A DNA stretch of 41,073 nt from assembly GCF_017996735.1 (NCBI RefSeq), contig NZ_JAGOGJ010000057.1, positions 1 to 41,073 on the forward strand. Direction: 5' to 3'. Under the pieces are notes generated by a model. It was given only the letters and a program-made list of their open reading frames with translations. It did not search any database and was not told the DNA's origin. This stretch comes from Niveispirillum sp. GTDB lineage: Bacteria > Pseudomonadota > Alphaproteobacteria > Azospirillales > Azospirillaceae. A program made the translations under genes and the position numbers. This document shows positions 1 through 9,400 of this stretch, one piece after another. Each line of letters opens with the position of its first letter. Within the stretch, counting starts at the first letter, position 1.

Positions 1-1206
1 GCGTGGAGCGAGGTCACCTACCAGACCATCTATTCCAACTCCTTCAGCAACCCGCTGAACCCGTTCCTGTCGGCAGGCCAGACAGGCTATACGGGACCGC
101 AGCGCAACGTGGGCCGCTATCTCTCCGGCTCCTACCCCGATGTCCGCATCCTGTCGTCGGACACGCAGTTGCAAGGTGATTTCGCCACCGGCGCGGTCAG
201 CCATACGCTGCTGGCCGGCATGGATTGGCAGGAATATCACCAGGAGATGGATCAGATCACCAGCCGGTTGACCACCCCCATCGACCTGTTCAACCCGGTC
301 TATACAACGGGCTTCACGGCCCCGGCCCGTACCAAGGGCAATACATCCGAACAAAAGCAGATCGGTTTCTATCTCCAGGATCAGATCAAGTGGCAGGGCT
401 GGAACCTGCTGCTGGGCCTGCGCCATGACGATGCGCGTTCCTTCACCCTGACCCCGGCTGGGGTGAAGACCAAGAAGAAGGACACAGCCACTTCTTATCG
501 CGCCGGCCTGCTGTATGAGATGGAGGGCGGCTTCGCCCCCTATGTCAGCTATTCGGAAAGTTTCCTGCCCGTGACCGGCACCAATCTGGCGGGCGAGCCC
601 TTCGATCCGCAGATCGGCAAGCAGTGGGAAGCCGGCGTGAAGTGGCAGCCCGAACGGGACATATTGGTCACCACGGCCATCTTCGACCTGCGCGACACCA
701 ACCGCGTCACCACCAGCCCCACCAACCCGCTGGACCGCGTTCAGACGGGTGAGATCAAGGCCCAGGGCTTCGAGTTCGAGGCGCAGGCAACGGTTCTGGA
801 ACTGTACACGCTCAGCGCCAGCTACAGCTACACCGACGCCAAGACCTCCAAGAGCAATGTGGCGACAGAGATCGGCAAGCCCGCCAGTTCCACCCCCCGG
901 CACATGGCGTCGGCCTTTGTGACCCGTACCTTCCCACTGGATAACGGGGCCGAGGTGAAGCTGGGCGGCGGCGTGCGCTATGTCGGCAGCCAGACCGATC
1001 AGAACAGCGCCCGCACCATCACTATCAATACGCCGGCCAACACACTGGTTGACCTGATGCTGTCCTATAACCTGAATGCTTGGCGGCTGGGCCTGAATGT
1101 CAATAACCTGACCGACGAAAAGTATATTTCTACCTGCCTGGCGCGCGGCGACTGCTTCCTGGGCGCCCGTCGATCGGTGGTCGGCAGTGTCGGATATCGC
1201 TTCTGA
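1..1206 (+). CDS. TonB-dependent siderophore receptor, C-terminal part (5' end outside window)
   Basis: The frame is open from base 1, so the gene starts upstream; 401 residues are visible. They form the outer-membrane beta-barrel part of a TonB-dependent receptor: alternating aromatic and polar strands, a QIGFYLQDQIKW strand, the SYSESFLPVTG strand typical of ferric-siderophore receptors, a NVNNLTDEKY strand near the end, and a terminal aromatic residue (SVGYRF) expected for outer-membrane insertion. The plug domain and TonB box are missing because of the window edge. It lies 35 bases before the DUF3649/PepSY/DUF3325 set, a common neighbourhood for siderophore receptors, so uptake of an iron-siderophore is the likely role. 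The exact ligand cannot be told from the sequence. Confidence 0.9.
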   Translation, partial: AWSEVTYQTIYSNSFSNPLNPFLSAGQTGYTGPQRNVGRYLSGSYPDVRILSSDTQLQGDFATGAVSHTLLAGMDWQEYHQEMDQITSRLTTPIDLFNPVYTTGFTAPARTKGNTSEQKQIGFYLQDQIKWQGWNLLLGLRHDDARSFTLTPAGVKTKKKDTATSYRAGLLYEMEGGFAPYVSYSESFLPVTGTNLAGEPFDPQIGKQWEAGVKWQPERDILVTTAIFDLRDTNRVTTSPTNPLDRVQTGEIKAQGFEFEAQATVLELYTLSASYSYTDAKTSKSNVATEIGKPASSTPRHMASAFVTRTFPLDNGAEVKLGGGVRYVGSQTDQNSARTITINTPANTLVDLMLSYNLNAWRLGLNVNNLTDEKYISTCLARGDCFLGARRSVVGSVGYRF

Positions 1207-1241
1207 CCACTCTGACCACCGGATAGCAGACAGGTGACCCG

Positions 1242-1565
1242 ATGACCCAGATCAGCAAGGCCAGCCGCACCGGCGACACCAGATCACGTCCCGTCTGGGA
1301 CGTGCCGCTGCGCATCCTCACCGCTGCCGTTGGCGGCTATGTGCTGACCAGTCTGGTCACCATGCTGCTGGCCCGCACCCTGCCCGGAAACCCGCTGGAC
1401 ACGGCGATGGCTGCCACGCTGATGTCGTTCGCCATCTACACGGCCGCCATCGTCTGGGTCTTCGCGGCACGAACGGCGATGACCGCTGCCAGTTCCATCC
1501 TGGGACTGACAGTGCTGATCGGGGCCGCCGTCTGGTTCTCGTCGCGCCCGGGGGTGGCGTCATGA
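1242..1565 (+). CDS. DUF3649-like small inner-membrane protein of siderophore uptake locus
   Basis: This 107-residue protein has a short polar N-terminus and then three hydrophobic segments (about residues 25-45, 55-75 and 82-100), so it is an inner-membrane protein. Its size and its place directly between a siderophore receptor and a PepSY-TM protein match the DUF3649 family (established neighbourhood; the family call is by size and context). An AGGTG motif lies just before the ATG. The stop overlaps the next start as ATGA, so the two are translationally coupled. The biochemical role is not known; an accessory function for the neighbouring reductase-like protein is the natural inference. Confidence 0.7.
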   Translation: MTQISKASRTGDTRSRPVWDVPLRILTAAVGGYVLTSLVTMLLARTLPGNPLDTAMAATLMSFAIYTAAIVWVFAARTAMTAASSILGLTVLIGAAVWFSSRPGVAS

Positions 1566-3166
1566 AGGGCTTCCGGCAGAGCCAATCCGCGCTGCATACC
1601 TGGACCGGGCTCGTGGTCGGCTGGGTCCTGTTCCTGATCTTCCTCGCCGGGACCCTCAGTTTCTGGCGGGAGGAGATCAGCCGTTGGATGCGTCCGGAAC
1701 TGTCTGTCACGTCAGAGATCGGCGACGTCGCAGATCAAGACCGGATGATTGAGGGCGCAATGGCCGCCCTGGCCCGGCAAGCACCGGATGCCACCTCCTG
1801 GGCCATCACCCCGCCTGGCCCGCGCGGCGCGGGTACACAGGCCGTCTGGACCGAACGCGCCAGACCGGGAGAACGCATTCCCTTCCGCTGGCCGGATGCC
1901 ACCAACAGCCTGTGGGTGGATGGCGACGGAAAGGTCGTGGCGGTGCGGGAAACGCGCGGCGGCGACTTCTTCTACCGCCTGCATTTCGACCTGCATTACA
2001 TGCCGGCTCTCTGGGCCCGCTGGTTGGTGGGCTTCTGTTCCATGTTCATGCTGGTGGCCATTGTCACGGGCATCATCACGCACAAGAAAATCTTCCGCGA
2101 TTTCTTCACCTTCCGGCCCGGCAAGGGGCAGCGTAGCTGGCTGGACGGGCACAATGCCACCGCGGTGCTGGCCCTGCCCTTCCACCTGATGATCACCTAT
2201 ACGGGGCTGGTCACGCTGATGACCCTCTACATGCCCTGGGGATTCCTGGCCAATTTCGAGAATACGGCCGCCGCCTTCGCCGCCACGCAGCCCAACGTGC
2301 CGGCCGTCAAATATGCCGCCATCCCCACCCCCCTGGCCCCGATCGGCCCCATGCTGGAAGAGGCGCGCCGGCAATGGGGAGAGGACAGCATGGTGGGGAG
2401 CATCCGCATCAGCAATCCGGGCGACGCTTCGGCCCGCGTACAGATGGGACGCGCCCTGCATCACCATATCCGCGACGATGGCAATCAGTTGTTGTTCGAC
2501 GGGACCACGGGGGCACTGCTGGGCCGCGCGCCCGATGGCGGGGCCGGGGTGGCCACGCGCGATGCCATGGTCGGCATCCATGCCGGCCGTTTCGCACCTG
2601 TCACCATCCGCTGGCTCTATTTCCTGTCCGGTCTGGCCGGCACGGTGATGGTGGCCACAGGTCTGGTGATGTGGACTGCCAAGCGACGGGAGAAGCTGCC
2701 CGATCCCGCGCGGCCGCATTTCGGCTTCCGGCTGGTGGAACGGCTGAATGTCGGTACGGTGGCCGGCCTGCCGCTGGGCATGATCGCCCTGCTCTGGGCC
2801 AACCGGCTGCTGCCAGTGGGGATGGAGGGGCGCTGGCATGGAGAAGTGAACATGATGTTCATCGTCTGGGGCCTGGCCCTGGTCCATGCCTTCCTCCGCC
2901 CGCCCAAGCGCGGCTGGGTGGAGCAGTTCACCCTGGCCGGAGCCTTGCTGGTCCTGCTGCCGCTTTTCGATCAGGCGACCGGCAACGGGATCGTGCAGCA
3001 TATCGCACGGGGCGACGGGACCCGGATCTGGACGGATGTCACCTTGCTGGCGCTGGGCCTGTCGCTGCTGGCCACCGCCATCAAGATCCATCGCCATAAG
3101 CCACGCGTGGCAGCAAACAAACGTCGCTCCAGCAGGGAGGCGGCGATGGCCGCAACGGGACGATGA
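1562..3166 (+). CDS. PepSY-associated TM protein, putative ferric-siderophore reductase
   Basis: This 534-residue membrane protein belongs to the PepSY-TM family. A first transmembrane helix sits near residues 16-36, followed by a periplasmic PepSY-like region. A second helix pair lies around residues 155-175 and 205-225 with histidines at their ends (LHFDLHYMPALW, ITHKK, LPFHLMI). A second PepSY-like repeat follows (ALHHHIRDDGNQLLFD), then four C-terminal helices. Histidine-bearing helices of this type bind heme in related proteins, and Pseudomonas FpvG of this family reduces iron from ferripyoverdine in the periplasm (established). By analogy this protein probably releases iron from a siderophore imported by one of the flanking receptors. 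It overlaps both neighbours by 4 bases (ATGA), so the three small genes form one translational unit. Confidence 0.85.
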   Translation: MKGFRQSQSALHTWTGLVVGWVLFLIFLAGTLSFWREEISRWMRPELSVTSEIGDVADQDRMIEGAMAALARQAPDATSWAITPPGPRGAGTQAVWTERARPGERIPFRWPDATNSLWVDGDGKVVAVRETRGGDFFYRLHFDLHYMPALWARWLVGFCSMFMLVAIVTGIITHKKIFRDFFTFRPGKGQRSWLDGHNATAVLALPFHLMITYTGLVTLMTLYMPWGFLANFENTAAAFAATQPNVPAVKYAAIPTPLAPIGPMLEEARRQWGEDSMVGSIRISNPGDASARVQMGRALHHHIRDDGNQLLFDGTTGALLGRAPDGGAGVATRDAMVGIHAGRFAPVTIRWLYFLSGLAGTVMVATGLVMWTAKRREKLPDPARPHFGFRLVERLNVGTVAGLPLGMIALLWANRLLPVGMEGRWHGEVNMMFIVWGLALVHAFLRPPKRGWVEQFTLAGALLVLLPLFDQATGNGIVQHIARGDGTRIWTDVTLLALGLSLLATAIKIHRHKPRVAANKRRSSREAAMAATGR

Positions 3167-3438
3167 GCATGATCGCCTGGCTGCTGGCCCTGGCGGGCTT
3201 CGCCTGCTTGGCGCTGGCCATGGAGGAACACCATCATTGGCTGACAGGCCGCGACCCGTCGGTACGGACCCGCCGACGGCTGCGCCTGGCCGGTGCCTTG
3301 CTGCTGGCGGCATCATGGCTGTCAACCTGGGCCACCTGGGGGCCGGCGATGGGCAGCGTCGCCTGGTGCGGGCTGCTTACCCTCGCCGCCGCTCCGCTGG
3401 TTCTGGCGCGCACCTATGTCAATCCACGGCGACGTTGA
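3163..3438 (+). CDS. DUF3325-like small membrane protein
   Basis: This 91-residue protein has three hydrophobic segments (about 4-20, 41-58 and 63-82) and a cytosolic-type basic tail (NPRRR). An EEHHHW motif between the first two helices resembles the histidine-rich motif of DUF3325 proteins, which commonly follow PepSY-TM genes in siderophore loci (family knowledge). The start overlaps the previous stop by 4 bases. The stop lies 43 bases before the start of the next receptor, in keeping with one iron-uptake operon. Its function is unknown beyond this association. Confidence 0.75.
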   Translation: MSMIAWLLALAGFACLALAMEEHHHWLTGRDPSVRTRRRLRLAGALLLAASWLSTWATWGPAMGSVAWCGLLTLAAAPLVLARTYVNPRRR

Positions 3439-3481
3439 CTTATCCCCAACAAAATATTGCAAGAGTATAAAGGCAAAACCC

Positions 3482-5701
3482 ATGACTTATCGTCAATCAA
3501 GCCGCCGCCATATGCGGACCGGTACCGCGCTGTGTCTGTCCCTGGCCCTGCTGGCGGGCCCCACGGGGGCCCAGACCGCCCCGGATGAAAACGACCTGAT
3601 GATTGATGAGATCCTTGTCCTGCATCGCACCGAAGGCTATCACGCGCGGGCGGCCAATACCGCCACCAAACTACCGTTGAGCCTTCGTGAAACCCCGCAA
3701 TCCATCACGGTGATGACGCGGGAACGGATAGAGGATTACAACCTGATCACCGTGGCTGATGTGCTGGAACAGACGCCGGGTATCACGGTCCAATCCTATG
3801 ACAGCAATCGCACCCGCTTCCTGGCGCGCGGTTTTCCCATCACGAATTTCCAGTTTGACGGCGTACCCACCGTGTTTCAAACCGGGGCCGCCGCCAATTC
3901 CGTCATGAGCGATACATCGATCTATGAACGGGTCGAGATTGTGCGCGGCGCCACCGGTCTTGTGACGGGAACGGGCGACCCGTCCGCCACCATCAACATG
4001 GTGCGTAAACGGCCACAGCAGGAATTTGCCGCAGCCACCAGCCTGACCTACGGAAGCTGGAACTATAAGCGGGCAGAGGCCGATATTGGCGGGCCGCTGC
4101 TGGACAATGGCCGTGTCCGCGCCCGCATTGTCGGTGCTTATACCGACCGGGAAAGCCATGTCCGCTTCCAGCGTGACAAGTCTCCCAGCCTGTATGGCGT
4201 GATCGAAGGCGATATCACGGAAAATACGCGCCTGCGTGTTGGTGTGGATTATCTGCGAACCGACAGCCAAGGTGGCTCCTGGGGCGCATCCCCGCTGTTC
4301 TACAGCGACGGCACCCGCATCCGAACCGAGCGATCCTACAGTGCTGCGTCGAAATGGAGCCGTTGGCAGCGTGACAACGTCAATCTTTCCGGATCGCTGG
4401 AACAATCGATCGGCGAATGGGTGGCCCGCCTTGCCTATAACAAGCGCCGGACCGACACGGAGAGCCTGCTCTATGTCGGCTCCAACTCCGGCGCCACCAG
4501 CTTCATCAACAAACAGACGGGGCTGGGCCTCGGGCGGTCCGACACCTATGGCGTTGGGGAAACACGCGAAGATTCGCTGGATGCCTACGCGTCCGGCCCC
4601 ATGCACCTGTTCGGTCGCCAGCATGAGCTGGCGGTTGGCGCCAACTATTATGACCGCGACTTTGCGTCCATGCATGCCAGTATCGTCAGCCGGCCTTATG
4701 GCGCCACATTCCCCAGTATCTATACCTGGACGGGCGATATCGGTCGGCCAACGGTGCAGAATCTGGGGATCCCCCGCACGCTGGAGCATACCAGCGAAAG
4801 CGGGATCTATGGTGCTGTCCGCCTGAACCCGATCGATGGTGTGCGGGTGATCATCGGCGCCCGTTATTCGGATTTTGAGACTGAAACGGAGAATTTCTCC
4901 ACCGCCAGCATTCGGACCAGCATCACGGCCGCCAACACCGATACCAAGCTCACCCCCTATCTGGGCGCGGTCATTGATTTGACCGACAATCTATCGACCT
5001 TCGCCTCTTATTCTGCGGTGTTCCGGCCACAGAGCCAGCGCGACCGCGAGAATGAGCAACTGGCCCCCCTGACCGGGGCCAACTATGAAGCCGGGCTGAA
5101 AGGCGAATTTTTCGACAAGCGGCTTTATACCGCGCTGAACGGGTTCCACATGCAGCAGGACAATGTGGCGGAACTGGACCCCACGGCGACGCCCGGCATG
5201 TTGCCCGACGGGGCCGATGCTTATCGCGCCGTCAAGGGCGTGGAGACGTGGGGGGCGGAAGCGGAGGTCTCCGGCTCCATCACGCCGCAATGGCGCGTGA
5301 CCGGCGGCTATACCTATGCCCGCAGCGAGGACCAGACGGGGGCGCGGACCTTCACCGTCAGTCCGGCCCATATGCTGCGCCTCTTCAGCAATTACCAGCT
5401 GGGCGATTACAGCGTCGGTGGCGGCGTCACCTGGCAAAGCGAGATCTACCAGAACCAGACCGTCCCGACCGGCCGCTTCAACGCCAACGGCACCCCGATC
5501 ACGACCCAGGGCCGTGTGACCCAAAGCGCCTATCTGCTGGCCGACCTGATGGCGCGCTATCAGGTGAACGACCATGTCAGCGTCGGCGTCAACGCCACTA
5601 ACATCTTCGACAAGAAGTATTACCGTAATGTCGGCTATTTCAACGCGGGATACTGGGGTCAGCCCCGGCGTGTGCTGGTCAACCTGCGGGCATCAATGTG
5701 A
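3482..5701 (+). CDS. TonB-dependent ferric-siderophore receptor (FhuE/FpvA type)
   Basis: The chosen start is the ATG at 3482, with AAAGG at 3469-3473. The frame is open upstream to 3293, but that part overlaps the DUF3325 gene in another frame. The 739-residue product begins with a basic stretch and a signal peptide (LCLSLALLAGPTGAQ). The plug domain follows, with LRETPQSITVMTRERI, the VLEQTPGITVQ motif, RGFPITNFQFDGVP and a VEIVRGATGL strand. A 22-strand-type barrel ends with FDKKYYRNVGYFNAGYWG, a signature of FhuE/FoxA/FpvA-like siderophore receptors. No N-terminal STN signalling domain is seen, so it should not drive an anti-sigma cascade. The last residues are NLRASM rather than a terminal phenylalanine, which is a little unusual. 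It probably imports a hydroxamate or mixed siderophore; the ligand is not determinable. Confidence 0.92.
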   Translation: MTYRQSSRRHMRTGTALCLSLALLAGPTGAQTAPDENDLMIDEILVLHRTEGYHARAANTATKLPLSLRETPQSITVMTRERIEDYNLITVADVLEQTPGITVQSYDSNRTRFLARGFPITNFQFDGVPTVFQTGAAANSVMSDTSIYERVEIVRGATGLVTGTGDPSATINMVRKRPQQEFAAATSLTYGSWNYKRAEADIGGPLLDNGRVRARIVGAYTDRESHVRFQRDKSPSLYGVIEGDITENTRLRVGVDYLRTDSQGGSWGASPLFYSDGTRIRTERSYSAASKWSRWQRDNVNLSGSLEQSIGEWVARLAYNKRRTDTESLLYVGSNSGATSFINKQTGLGLGRSDTYGVGETREDSLDAYASGPMHLFGRQHELAVGANYYDRDFASMHASIVSRPYGATFPSIYTWTGDIGRPTVQNLGIPRTLEHTSESGIYGAVRLNPIDGVRVIIGARYSDFETETENFSTASIRTSITAANTDTKLTPYLGAVIDLTDNLSTFASYSAVFRPQSQRDRENEQLAPLTGANYEAGLKGEFFDKRLYTALNGFHMQQDNVAELDPTATPGMLPDGADAYRAVKGVETWGAEAEVSGSITPQWRVTGGYTYARSEDQTGARTFTVSPAHMLRLFSNYQLGDYSVGGGVTWQSEIYQNQTVPTGRFNANGTPITTQGRVTQSAYLLADLMARYQVNDHVSVGVNATNIFDKKYYRNVGYFNAGYWGQPRRVLVNLRASM

Positions 5702-5707
5702 TACTAG

Positions 5708-5808
5708 CGGTCAAAATTCTTGACCGATGGTATCCGCGTCAATGGACGCGGCGACCGCGCATGCCGCGAAGCCTTTAATCCCGATCCGTCGGGATTAAAG
5801 GCTTCGTG
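5708..5808. repeat. Three consecutive hairpins downstream of the siderophore receptor
   Basis: Three inverted repeats follow the receptor stop. CGGTCAA/TTGACCG lies at 5708-5714/5720-5726 with a 5-base loop. CCGCGTC/GACGCGG lies at 5734-5740/5745-5751 with loop AATG. The third is a perfect 18-bp stem, 5767-5784 with 5789-5806, around a 4-base loop TCCG, and it contains the sequence GCCTTTAATCCCGA. None is followed by a run of T on either strand, so they are not textbook intrinsic terminators. They may still end or protect the receptor transcript. Confidence 0.6.
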
Positions 5809-5904
5809 TATGAGCCTGATCATGATCCGGTCGATGTTGGCGTAAAGCGCATCCCGCTTCAGCCGGCAACGCGAACAATCGACGCTTGGTGGACCTGCTC
5901 CCCC

Positions 5905-6078
5905 TCACAGCCGCCGTCCGCTGATCTTGATCCCTTCATTGATCGTATCCGTGATGCTGGCCCCTGCGACAGCTCCGTTTGCCATCGTCAAATCCAGGAA
6001 ACGGGCTTTCCACGACATCAGGTCCCCTTCCTGGACCGGACTGTCGACCAGACCGACGCGTGATGCCATGTGCCACAT
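5905..6078 (-). CDS. Possible 57-residue ORF, unknown function
   Basis: On the minus strand an ATG at 6078 opens a 57-codon frame that ends with TGA at 5905. It begins MWHMASRVGLVDSP and ends INEGIKISGRRL. Third codon positions are mostly G or C, as in real genes of this genome. No clear ribosome-binding site precedes it, an in-frame stop lies only three codons upstream, and no family is recognised. It could be a gene remnant or a chance frame. It is the only coding candidate I can see in the stretch from 5809 to about 6130. Confidence 0.2.
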   Translation of the reverse strand: MWHMASRVGLVDSPVQEGDLMSWKARFLDLTMANGAVAGASITDTINEGIKISGRRL

Positions 6079-6129
6079 GGGTTTATGCTATCGAGACAAT
6101 CCTGCGGTGCAAGATCAGAACACCCGAAC

Positions 6130-6488
6130 GACCCGTTGATATCAACCCGCTTGACCAGATCATAGTTAATACCTTATCGATAGAAGAAAAATAGAATGTT
6201 TATCGTTCCTGGATTGTGCATTAAATAGGCAGAAGATTAAAAATTGATCGCATCTGGCGCGGCGTCGAATTCAACCAAACAACCAAAAGAAGCTGTACGC
6301 AATCCGCAATAAATATTATTTAGACACAAACATTAAAATGATAAAATAAAAACTAAATAGGAGATGCAGGCATGAAAATATGAATTTTGTCGAAAAATAC
6401 ATGACAAACAAATAATTCAATGGCATTAAATGCGATGAAGTGCACTTTATCTCCGTCGCACTATTTAGCCAAAGGCGGGGGCTTGCCT
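6130..6488 (+). promoter_or_regulatory. AT-rich leader/promoter region of the sensor-kinase operon
   Basis: This stretch is much richer in A and T than the rest of the window, especially 6300-6420. It lies directly upstream of the large sensor-kinase gene, so it most likely carries its promoter. A TAAAAT-like -10 candidate is visible but no well-spaced -35 partner, so no exact promoter is claimed. It also contains a strong AGGAG at 6359-6363 placed 8 bases before a 3-codon frame ATG AAA ATA TGA (6372-6383). Confidence 0.4.
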
Positions 6489-9400
6489 GTGAAAATGCTC
6501 ATGTCTGATTGCCTGCGCCTGCTTCGACTACTCTCGGTCGTCCTGCTGATGCTGTTGTTGTGTGGGGGCGCCGCAGCAGATGACAGCCGATGGAAAGGTC
6601 TGGTCGATCCGATTTTCGACCGCATTGATGGACGGGACTTGCCGCATCCGCTGGTGACGGCAGTGGCGCAGGATAAGGAAGGATTCCTGTGGATCGGTAC
6701 ACAAGGGGGCCTAGCCCGTTATGACGGGTACCGGTTCCTTTCTTTCCTTCCCGCCCCAAACAAGCTCGACTCTCTGCCGGAAGGGTCGATCGAGACTCTC
6801 TACCTGGATTGGCAGGACCGGCTATGGCTGGGGACGGCCGGCAACAGCGGCCTTGTCCTTTATGATCGCGACCAGAACCGGTTCCGCACCTGGCGGCGCG
6901 ATCCGGCGGGCCGAACCGGGCCGCGCAATGGCCGGTTGTTCGTCATCAGACAGATCGACAACGACCATCTGCTTCTTGGCGGCAATGCCGGACTGGATCA
7001 GTTTGATAGCGTCGCCGGCACCTTCATGCCGATACCGCTGGGGTCGGCAAACGCGGTACAGCCGGCGGTCCACGATCTGATCGATGATGGTGCCGGGAAT
7101 GTCTGGGCCGCCACGGCGGACGGGCTGTTTCTACGGCGGGCGGGACAAGCGGCGTTCCAGCGCCAGGATGTGCCGGATCTGCTTGTGGCGGGCCAGAACA
7201 GCCCCGCCTTCTCGTTGGGTCTGGACAGCGCAGGCAACCTGTGGGTCGGGGGACGGGATGTCCTGGTGATGCTGGGTGCCGACGGGCATGTCCAAAGGAC
7301 CTATCGGCACTCTGCCGGCGATCCTGATGGCATCGTGCCGGGTGACAAGCAGGCGATTCTGGAAGTGTCCCCCGGCATCGTCTGGGTTGGCTCCTATTCC
7401 ACCGGGCTCAACATCATCGATGTCCGACAGCGGCGCGTCCGAATGATCAGTGCAGAACCGGGCAATGTGTCAGCCCTGGCGTCCGGTGGTATCCATGCCA
7501 TGGCCATGGATCGGTCGGGATTGGTCTGGATTGCCAATTCCGAAGGCGGTCTGGTCCGTGTGCGACCGCAGGCGGATGCCATCATGACCCTTTCCGCCGC
7601 CGGTGCCCGGCGTGTCAGCCCCCAGAACGCAATGGCCGTGACAGCGGACAAAACAGGGCGCCTGTGGATAGGGAACCGGGAAGGTGAGTTGACTGTACTT
7701 GATGCATCCCGCGACCGGCGGGAGCGATTGGTCCCCCATTCGCTAGGCACCCCGATACGCAGCTTCGTCGAGTTACCAGACGGTCAGATGCTGCTCGGCG
7801 GCCCTACCTTATGTCTGGTCAGCCAGGACCGTTACCAGTCGCGCTGCTTGCCCGAAACGCAGGGCCTGAAGGGGGCAACCGTCACGGCATTTGCCCGACG
7901 CGACGGCATTATTTGGGTGGGCACGACAAACGGGCTTTATAAGTGGCCAGCCCTTGACGCGCCGCTAGAGCCCGTGGCTCCGGGATTGCTTTCCTCAAAT
8001 CACATCTGGCATCTGCGGTTCGACCGCAGCGGACATCTATGGATCGGCATGCGGGAAGGTTCCATTGACCGATTTGAGCCGACAACCGGCAAGATCGATC
8101 ATTTCATCCATGACCCGGATAATCCGGCGTCAATCGCGCCAGGGTTCAAATCGTCGATCCTGCAGGACAGCCAGGGGCGCATCTGGGTTGGCGCCATCGG
8201 GGGGCCACTCAGCATACTGACAGAACGGCCCGACGGGGACATGGACATTCGCCACATCGGCCGCGCCGATGGCATGCCGCACGAGAATGTCGGAGCAATG
8301 GCAGAGGACGGGCAAGGGCGTATCTGGGCCAGTACGGCCAAGGGGTTGGCAGTGATCGATCCCCACAGCCTGAAAGCGCGGGCGCTGGGGCCTGCCGACG
8401 GCGTGTCCATCAACAATTACTGGGCCGGCTCCGTTGCCGAAGTGGCGGATGGAACCCTGTTCTTCGGTGGTGTCGGCGGTGTCACCCTGGTTCGGCCCGC
8501 CGCGTGGCAGCCGCGCGCCTTCACGCCGCCCGTGGTCATCACCTCGCTACGTCTGGCGGGCAAAAATGGACCGGAGACGTTGTCCCGTCCGCCTCCGGAC
8601 GGATTCACGCTTTCGCCAGGGCAGCGGGAATTCGCAGCGGAATTCGCGGCACTGGACATGGCGGCACCGGAACTAAACCGCTATGCCTATCGGCTCGACG
8701 GTTTTGATGCGGGCTGGACGGAGACGACGGCCGCCAACCGAGTGGCCGCCTATACCAACCTGCCGCCCGGGAATTATGTGCTGCGCGTGCGTGGCACCAA
8801 CGGGTCCGGCGACTGGAGCCCGGTGGAGGTGGCGCTGCGGGTCCGGGTGGAGCCATTATGGTACGAAACGGGTTCGTTTATGGTCGTCCTGGCTGTGGCC
8901 GGATTGGCGGCGGTCGGTCTGCTGTTGCACGGACGCACCCACTATCTCCGGCGCCGGCAGGTGGAGCTGCAAAAGGAGGTCGAGGCGCGCACCGCCGAGC
9001 TGCAGATGTCCGCCGACACGTTGCATGCACTCAGCACGATCGGACAGGAGGCGACCCGGCGGTTCGACGCGGACGCGAAGGTGGCCGGCGCGCTGCACCG
9101 TCACGTCAATACCCTTCTGCACGCCCCTTCCTTCTGCATCTTCCGCGTTGATCGCAATAGCGGCACCCTGATCCAAACGTTCGGCGTGGAGGACGACCGT
9201 CCATTTACAAGGGATCCCATCCCTTTAAGTTCGACTAAATCCATGGCGGCGCGCGCTGCCCGGGAAAAAATCGAAGTCCATCAGGTATGGTCACCGGGGG
9301 ATAACATGCCGCCGCAAGCTCCCGGCACCCGCGTCATGTACACAGTCCTGTTCGCGCCGCTGATCGTCGATGATCAGGTGCTGGGGGTTCTGAGCATTCA

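Noticed and set aside
1712..3325. 537-codon minus-strand frame opposite the PepSY-TM gene
   Set aside because: It is a GC-skew shadow: His/Gly/Gln-rich without domains, lying opposite a well-supported membrane protein.
3435..3471. TTGACT and TATAAA as a promoter for the second siderophore receptor
   Set aside because: The spacing is 25 bases, far from the 16-18 needed; the receptor is more simply read as part of the upstream operon or driven by a promoter I cannot identify.
5806..6194. Overlapping 70-85 codon plus-strand frames after the hairpins
   Set aside because: They lack ribosome-binding sites, overlap each other in different frames and show no family features.
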